Positions 42,951 to 45,431 of a stretch of 45,431 nucleotides of DNA are shown here, piece by piece; the stretch's first letter is position 1, and every line of letters starts with the position of its first letter. The translations under genes were made by a program, and so were the position numbers. This stretch comes from an uncultured Verrucomicrobiota bacterium. Its GTDB lineage: Bacteria; Verrucomicrobiota; Kiritimatiellia; SS1-B-03-39; UBA6053. Under the pieces are notes generated by a model that was given only the letters and a program-made list of their open reading frames with translations, had not been told where the DNA came from and made no database searches. Location of the stretch: positions 1 through 45,431 of the forward strand of contig CAKZLZ010000179.1 in the NCBI GenBank assembly GCA_937127435.1, in the 5' to 3' direction.

Positions 42951-43042
42951 ACTCCTAATCGTACTCCTAATCCTATTCTTTCCATTTTGGTACTTCAGGA
43001 TTACGATTAAGATTAAGCCTCCGACCTCCGACTTCCGACCTC
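42951..43042. repeat. Compound short-oligomer repeat before lolC
   Basis: Starts with two 12-bp units of ACTCCTAATCGT/ACTCCTAATCCT (42951-42974). After a short gap comes AGGATTACGATTAAGATTAAG (42998-43018 region), which is the same vocabulary on the opposite strand. It ends with CCTCCGACCTCCGACTTCCG (43018-43037) and CCTC. The whole intergenic gap between lysS and lolC is made of such low-complexity oligomers. Confidence 0.65.
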
Positions 43043-43053
43043 TTATTTCCCCC

Positions 43054-44289
43054 ATGCACGCTTCCCTCTACCTGACGCTGGCCTATCTGAAGCCGAAAAA
43101 GCATTTGCTTTCGGTGATGAACAGCCTCGCGGTTGCAGGTACCCTTTTGGGCGTGGCGGTATTGATCGTGGTCATTTCGGTGATGAACGGGTTCGGGGAG
43201 ATGTGGCGCGAAAAACTTCTCAGCTTTCAGCCGCATGTGACGGTATTTGCATATCCACAAGGAATGGAAGAGGATGATCCGCTGTTTGAAGACGTGGCGG
43301 AATTGCCCGAGGTGTTGGCGGTTGCGCCATTTCTGCAGACGATCGTGATGGCGCAATCCCGGGCCGGGGTTCAGCAGCCGATGTTGCAGGGAATTGATCC
43401 GGAACAGAATTTTCTGTTTCAGAAAATGTTGGAGGACAAAAAGAATACCCTGAGGGACGGGACCCTGGAATTTGAAGAGATGGAATGCATCATCGGCGTG
43501 GATTTAGCCAATGCGCTCGGGGTGAGGGCCGGCGATAAACTTACGGTTTTCTCTCCGGCGAATATTCCCACGGAGGATGAAGTGTTGTTGCCGGAGGAGC
43601 TGCGGATTGCCGGTGTCTTTTCGGTGGGAATGTACCAGGTCGATGTCGGTTTTATTTTGACGGATCTTTATACCGCCCGAGAGGTGATGGGCATGGATCA
43701 CGGGGTGCACGGCATGCAGATTGAGGCGGTGGATATGTTCGAGGCCGATGCCTTGGCGGACAAGGTTTCTGAAATGGCCAGTTACCGTTATGCGGCCCGG
43801 AGTTGGACCCAGATGAACAAGTCATTGTTTGATGCGTTGACCATGGAAAAAAGCATGATGTTTTTTCTGCTCACCATCATCTCTATTGTGGCCAGTTTTA
43901 CGGTTTCCTGCACTTTGATTATGGTCAGCGTGCAAAAGACCCGGGAAGTAGGACTGTTGAAATCGATGGGCTTCCGGAACGGAACCATCATGGGAATTTT
44001 TATGTGCTACGGACTGATTCAGGGAGTTGCGGGAATCATTCTGGGTACCACCAGTGGCTTGTTGGTTTTGCACTTCCGGCAAAATATTCTGGATGGTCTT
44101 TCGAAACTGACCGGTCTCGAGATTCTGCCCAAGTCTTTGTATTACATCGATGGATTGCCTTCGAAAGTGGTGGTGAGTGATGTGGCGGTTATTATCGGTC
44201 TGGTGTTGGTGCTTTGCCTGGTGGGAGGAATGATTCCGGCCTGGCTTGCAGCCCGCAAAAATCCGGTGGAGGCCTTACGTCATGACTGA
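43054..44289 (+). CDS. lolC: LolC/LolE-family lipoprotein-releasing permease
   Basis: 411 aa. N-terminal segment LKPKKHLLSVMNSLAVAGTLLGVAVLIVVISVMNGFGEMWREKLLSFQPHV is the LolC/E signature (first helix and start of the MacB-like periplasmic domain, about 45-265). Three C-terminal FtsX helices follow with VQKTREVGLLKSMGFRNGTIMGIF and a final LAARKNPVEALRHD. It releases outer-membrane lipoproteins from the inner membrane to LolA. Only one such permease is present, so it may homodimerise (LolF-like) or have a partner elsewhere. It overlaps lolD by 8 bases. Confidence 0.92.
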   Translation: MHASLYLTLAYLKPKKHLLSVMNSLAVAGTLLGVAVLIVVISVMNGFGEMWREKLLSFQPHVTVFAYPQGMEEDDPLFEDVAELPEVLAVAPFLQTIVMAQSRAGVQQPMLQGIDPEQNFLFQKMLEDKKNTLRDGTLEFEEMECIIGVDLANALGVRAGDKLTVFSPANIPTEDEVLLPEELRIAGVFSVGMYQVDVGFILTDLYTAREVMGMDHGVHGMQIEAVDMFEADALADKVSEMASYRYAARSWTQMNKSLFDALTMEKSMMFFLLTIISIVASFTVSCTLIMVSVQKTREVGLLKSMGFRNGTIMGIFMCYGLIQGVAGIILGTTSGLLVLHFRQNILDGLSKLTGLEILPKSLYYIDGLPSKVVVSDVAVIIGLVLVLCLVGGMIPAWLAARKNPVEALRHD

Positions 44290-44953
44290 AGCGGCATATA
44301 TCGAAGCAGTTGGATTGGAGAAGTCCTATGCCATGCCCCATGGAAAGGTGGAAGTGCTCAAGGGCATGTCTCTGGAAATTCAACGCGGGGAACATGTATG
44401 TATCATGGGAGCCAGTGGCAGTGGGAAAAGTACCCTGATGCATTTATTGGCGGGACTGGATACGCCCGATAGCGGTGAAGTACGGATTGAAGGGGAATCG
44501 ATTCATACCTGGAGCGAATCGAAACGGGCAAATTTCCGGGCCAAACATATTGGGGTGGTTTTTCAAAACTACCATTTGCTTTCCGATCTCAATGTTTTGG
44601 AGAATGTTTTGATTCCCGCCCGGGCATTAAACACCTGGAGAGAGCCTTCATCCGAAGTGGTGACGCGGGCGAAATCCCGGCTCGAGTCGGTAGGGCTTTT
44701 ACATCGGCTCGAACATCGGCCGGTAGAGCTGAGTGGCGGAGAGCAACAGCGTCTGGCGGTGGCCCGCGCATTGATTAACGAACCTGAAATTCTGATGGCG
44801 GATGAACCCACGGGTAACCTCGACGCCGTTACCGGGGATTTGTTGTTGGATGATCTTTTCCGTCTCAGTACGGAAAGCAACCGGACATTGGTCATCGTTA
44901 CCCACGATCCGAGACTGGCGGAAAGATGTCACCGCACCATCCGGTTGACCTAA
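44282..44953 (+). CDS. lolD: Lipoprotein-releasing ABC ATPase LolD
   Basis: 223 aa from ATG 44282, overlapping the permease stop by 8 bases. Walker A MGASGSGKST, Q-loop VVFQNYHLLSDLNVLENV, signature ELSGGEQQRLAVARAL, Walker B ILMADEPTGNLD and switch His in VIVTHDPRLAERC. These are the hallmarks of LolD/MacB-type ATPases; the permease next door fixes the Lol assignment. Confidence 0.93.
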   Translation: MTEAAYIEAVGLEKSYAMPHGKVEVLKGMSLEIQRGEHVCIMGASGSGKSTLMHLLAGLDTPDSGEVRIEGESIHTWSESKRANFRAKHIGVVFQNYHLLSDLNVLENVLIPARALNTWREPSSEVVTRAKSRLESVGLLHRLEHRPVELSGGEQQRLAVARALINEPEILMADEPTGNLDAVTGDLLLDDLFRLSTESNRTLVIVTHDPRLAERCHRTIRLT

Positions 44954-45005
44954 GTTAAGGTGTTGATTTACACGCCCGGAGATCGTGTACTACCCATAAA
45001 ACCCA

Positions 45006-45269
45006 ATGACACTTTTCATCATTTTAAATCTATTGATCCTTGTTTGTTTCATAAGATTTATTCGCCTTTATCGGAAACTGAAAACCTATGTGCCGGTGGG
45101 TTCCGGGAAAACCCGAAATACCTTTCCGGTGATCGATGTACTGTTTCATTCTTCTTTTAGAGATCAACCTGAAGTGTTAAAAATTCAAAAGAGAGCGGTT
45201 TGGGCCTTTTGTTTGGCGCTCTTGTTGGTCCATGTATCCGGTCAGGTGTATGTGACTTTTGTACGCTAG
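45006..45269 (+). CDS. Small hypothetical membrane protein
   Basis: 87 aa: N-terminal helix (LFIILNLLILVCFIRFI), a short basic soluble loop (YRKLKTYVPVGSGKTRNTFPV) and a C-terminal helix (AVWAFCLALLLVHVSGQVYV). No family is recognised and no clear SD precedes ATG 45006. An overlapping ORF in another frame (44960-45160) is judged less likely because it lacks any protein-like pattern. Confidence 0.5.
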   Translation: MTLFIILNLLILVCFIRFIRLYRKLKTYVPVGSGKTRNTFPVIDVLFHSSFRDQPEVLKIQKRAVWAFCLALLLVHVSGQVYVTFVR

Positions 45270-45321
45270 AGCCTTTTCGGTTTAATTTGACTTATTGCGG
45301 CTGTAAGTCGCACTCTCCGAA

Positions 45322-45430
45322 GCCCGGTCCGTCAGGGCCGGGTATAAATAGTATAATACATTTGAGCCCTGTATGGGCGGCCCTCTATCTGCATGGCCTA
45401 CCAGTGAGAGAGTCGCCCATACAGGGCTCA
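45322..45430. repeat. Palindromic element at the right edge
   Basis: Perfect 17-bp inverted arms, TGAGCCCTGTATGGGCG (45363-45379) and its complement (45414-45430), enclose 34 bases. A smaller hairpin, CCCGG/CCGGG, lies just left (45323-45342). It differs from the other repeats in the window and may continue beyond the edge. No coding sequence is seen in 45270-45431. Confidence 0.75.
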
Positions 45431-45431
45431 C

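Noticed and set aside
1..45431. tRNA or rRNA genes
   Set aside because: No cloverleaf with a GTTCRA T-loop or rRNA-like conserved segment was found by eye.

Overview
The window looks like a chromosomal segment of a free-living, polysaccharide-degrading member of the Verrucomicrobiota, most likely Opitutae/Puniceicoccales-like. This is inferred from gene content: four intact PEP-CTERM proteins and one PEP-CTERM remnant, two LacI regulators beside glycoside hydrolases, a tandem GH10-GH26-GH10 locus, right-handed beta-helix proteins, and a solute-binding-protein/permease fusion. No 16S rRNA or tRNA gene was seen, so the taxonomy is not proven. There is no prophage, no classical IS and no CRISPR array.

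Layout. 1-2612: start of a divergent gene at the left edge, then nusB-ftsY-ribD. 2661-4877: a beta-propeller glycosidase-like protein, a PEP-CTERM protein and a small DUF4405-like membrane protein. 4980-10367: a translationally coupled set made of a HEAT/zinc-ribbon/nuclease-like protein, an SBP-permease fusion and a second permease with a very large extracytoplasmic insertion; no ATPase is present. 10377-11235: a RAYT-type Y1 transposase gene framed by two 105-bp palindromic repeats. 11290-16616: beta-helix protein, putP, aldo/keto reductase and two unknown genes, with a separate palindromic element before putP. 16593-18936: PEP-CTERM gene, a deleted out-of-frame paralogue, a YafK-like L,D-transpeptidase and a DUF2202 ferritin-like protein.

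19108-23409 is a zinc (or manganese) uptake locus: overlapping palindromic operator half-sites, a His/Asp/Glu-rich outer-membrane-like protein, znuA, an unknown membrane-anchored protein, znuC and znuB. It is followed by a beta-helix lipoprotein, a LacI regulator and a DNRLRE-type PEP-CTERM protein. 27522-32760 holds queA, a membrane protein, a 70-bp-period palindromic repeat array, and a run of DUF2062, SnoaL-like, VanZ-like, methyltransferase, small hypothetical and EboB-like TatD genes. 32836-40903 is a carbohydrate island: a PEP-CTERM protein, a WbsX/GH99-like enzyme co-transcribed with a LacI regulator, a perfect 22-bp palindromic operator, then GH10, GH26 and GH10. 41064-45269 is housekeeping again: HU/IHF, lysS, lolC/E, lolD and a small membrane protein.

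How it works together (inference): secreted GH10/GH26 enzymes cut hemicellulose; the LacI factors probably sense the released oligosaccharides; the ABC permeases, with an ATPase encoded elsewhere, and the SSS symporter import solutes; the Zn locus is probably Zur/Fur-repressed. Several unrelated families of palindromic intergenic repeats decorate the region, and only one of them sits next to its likely mobilising gene.
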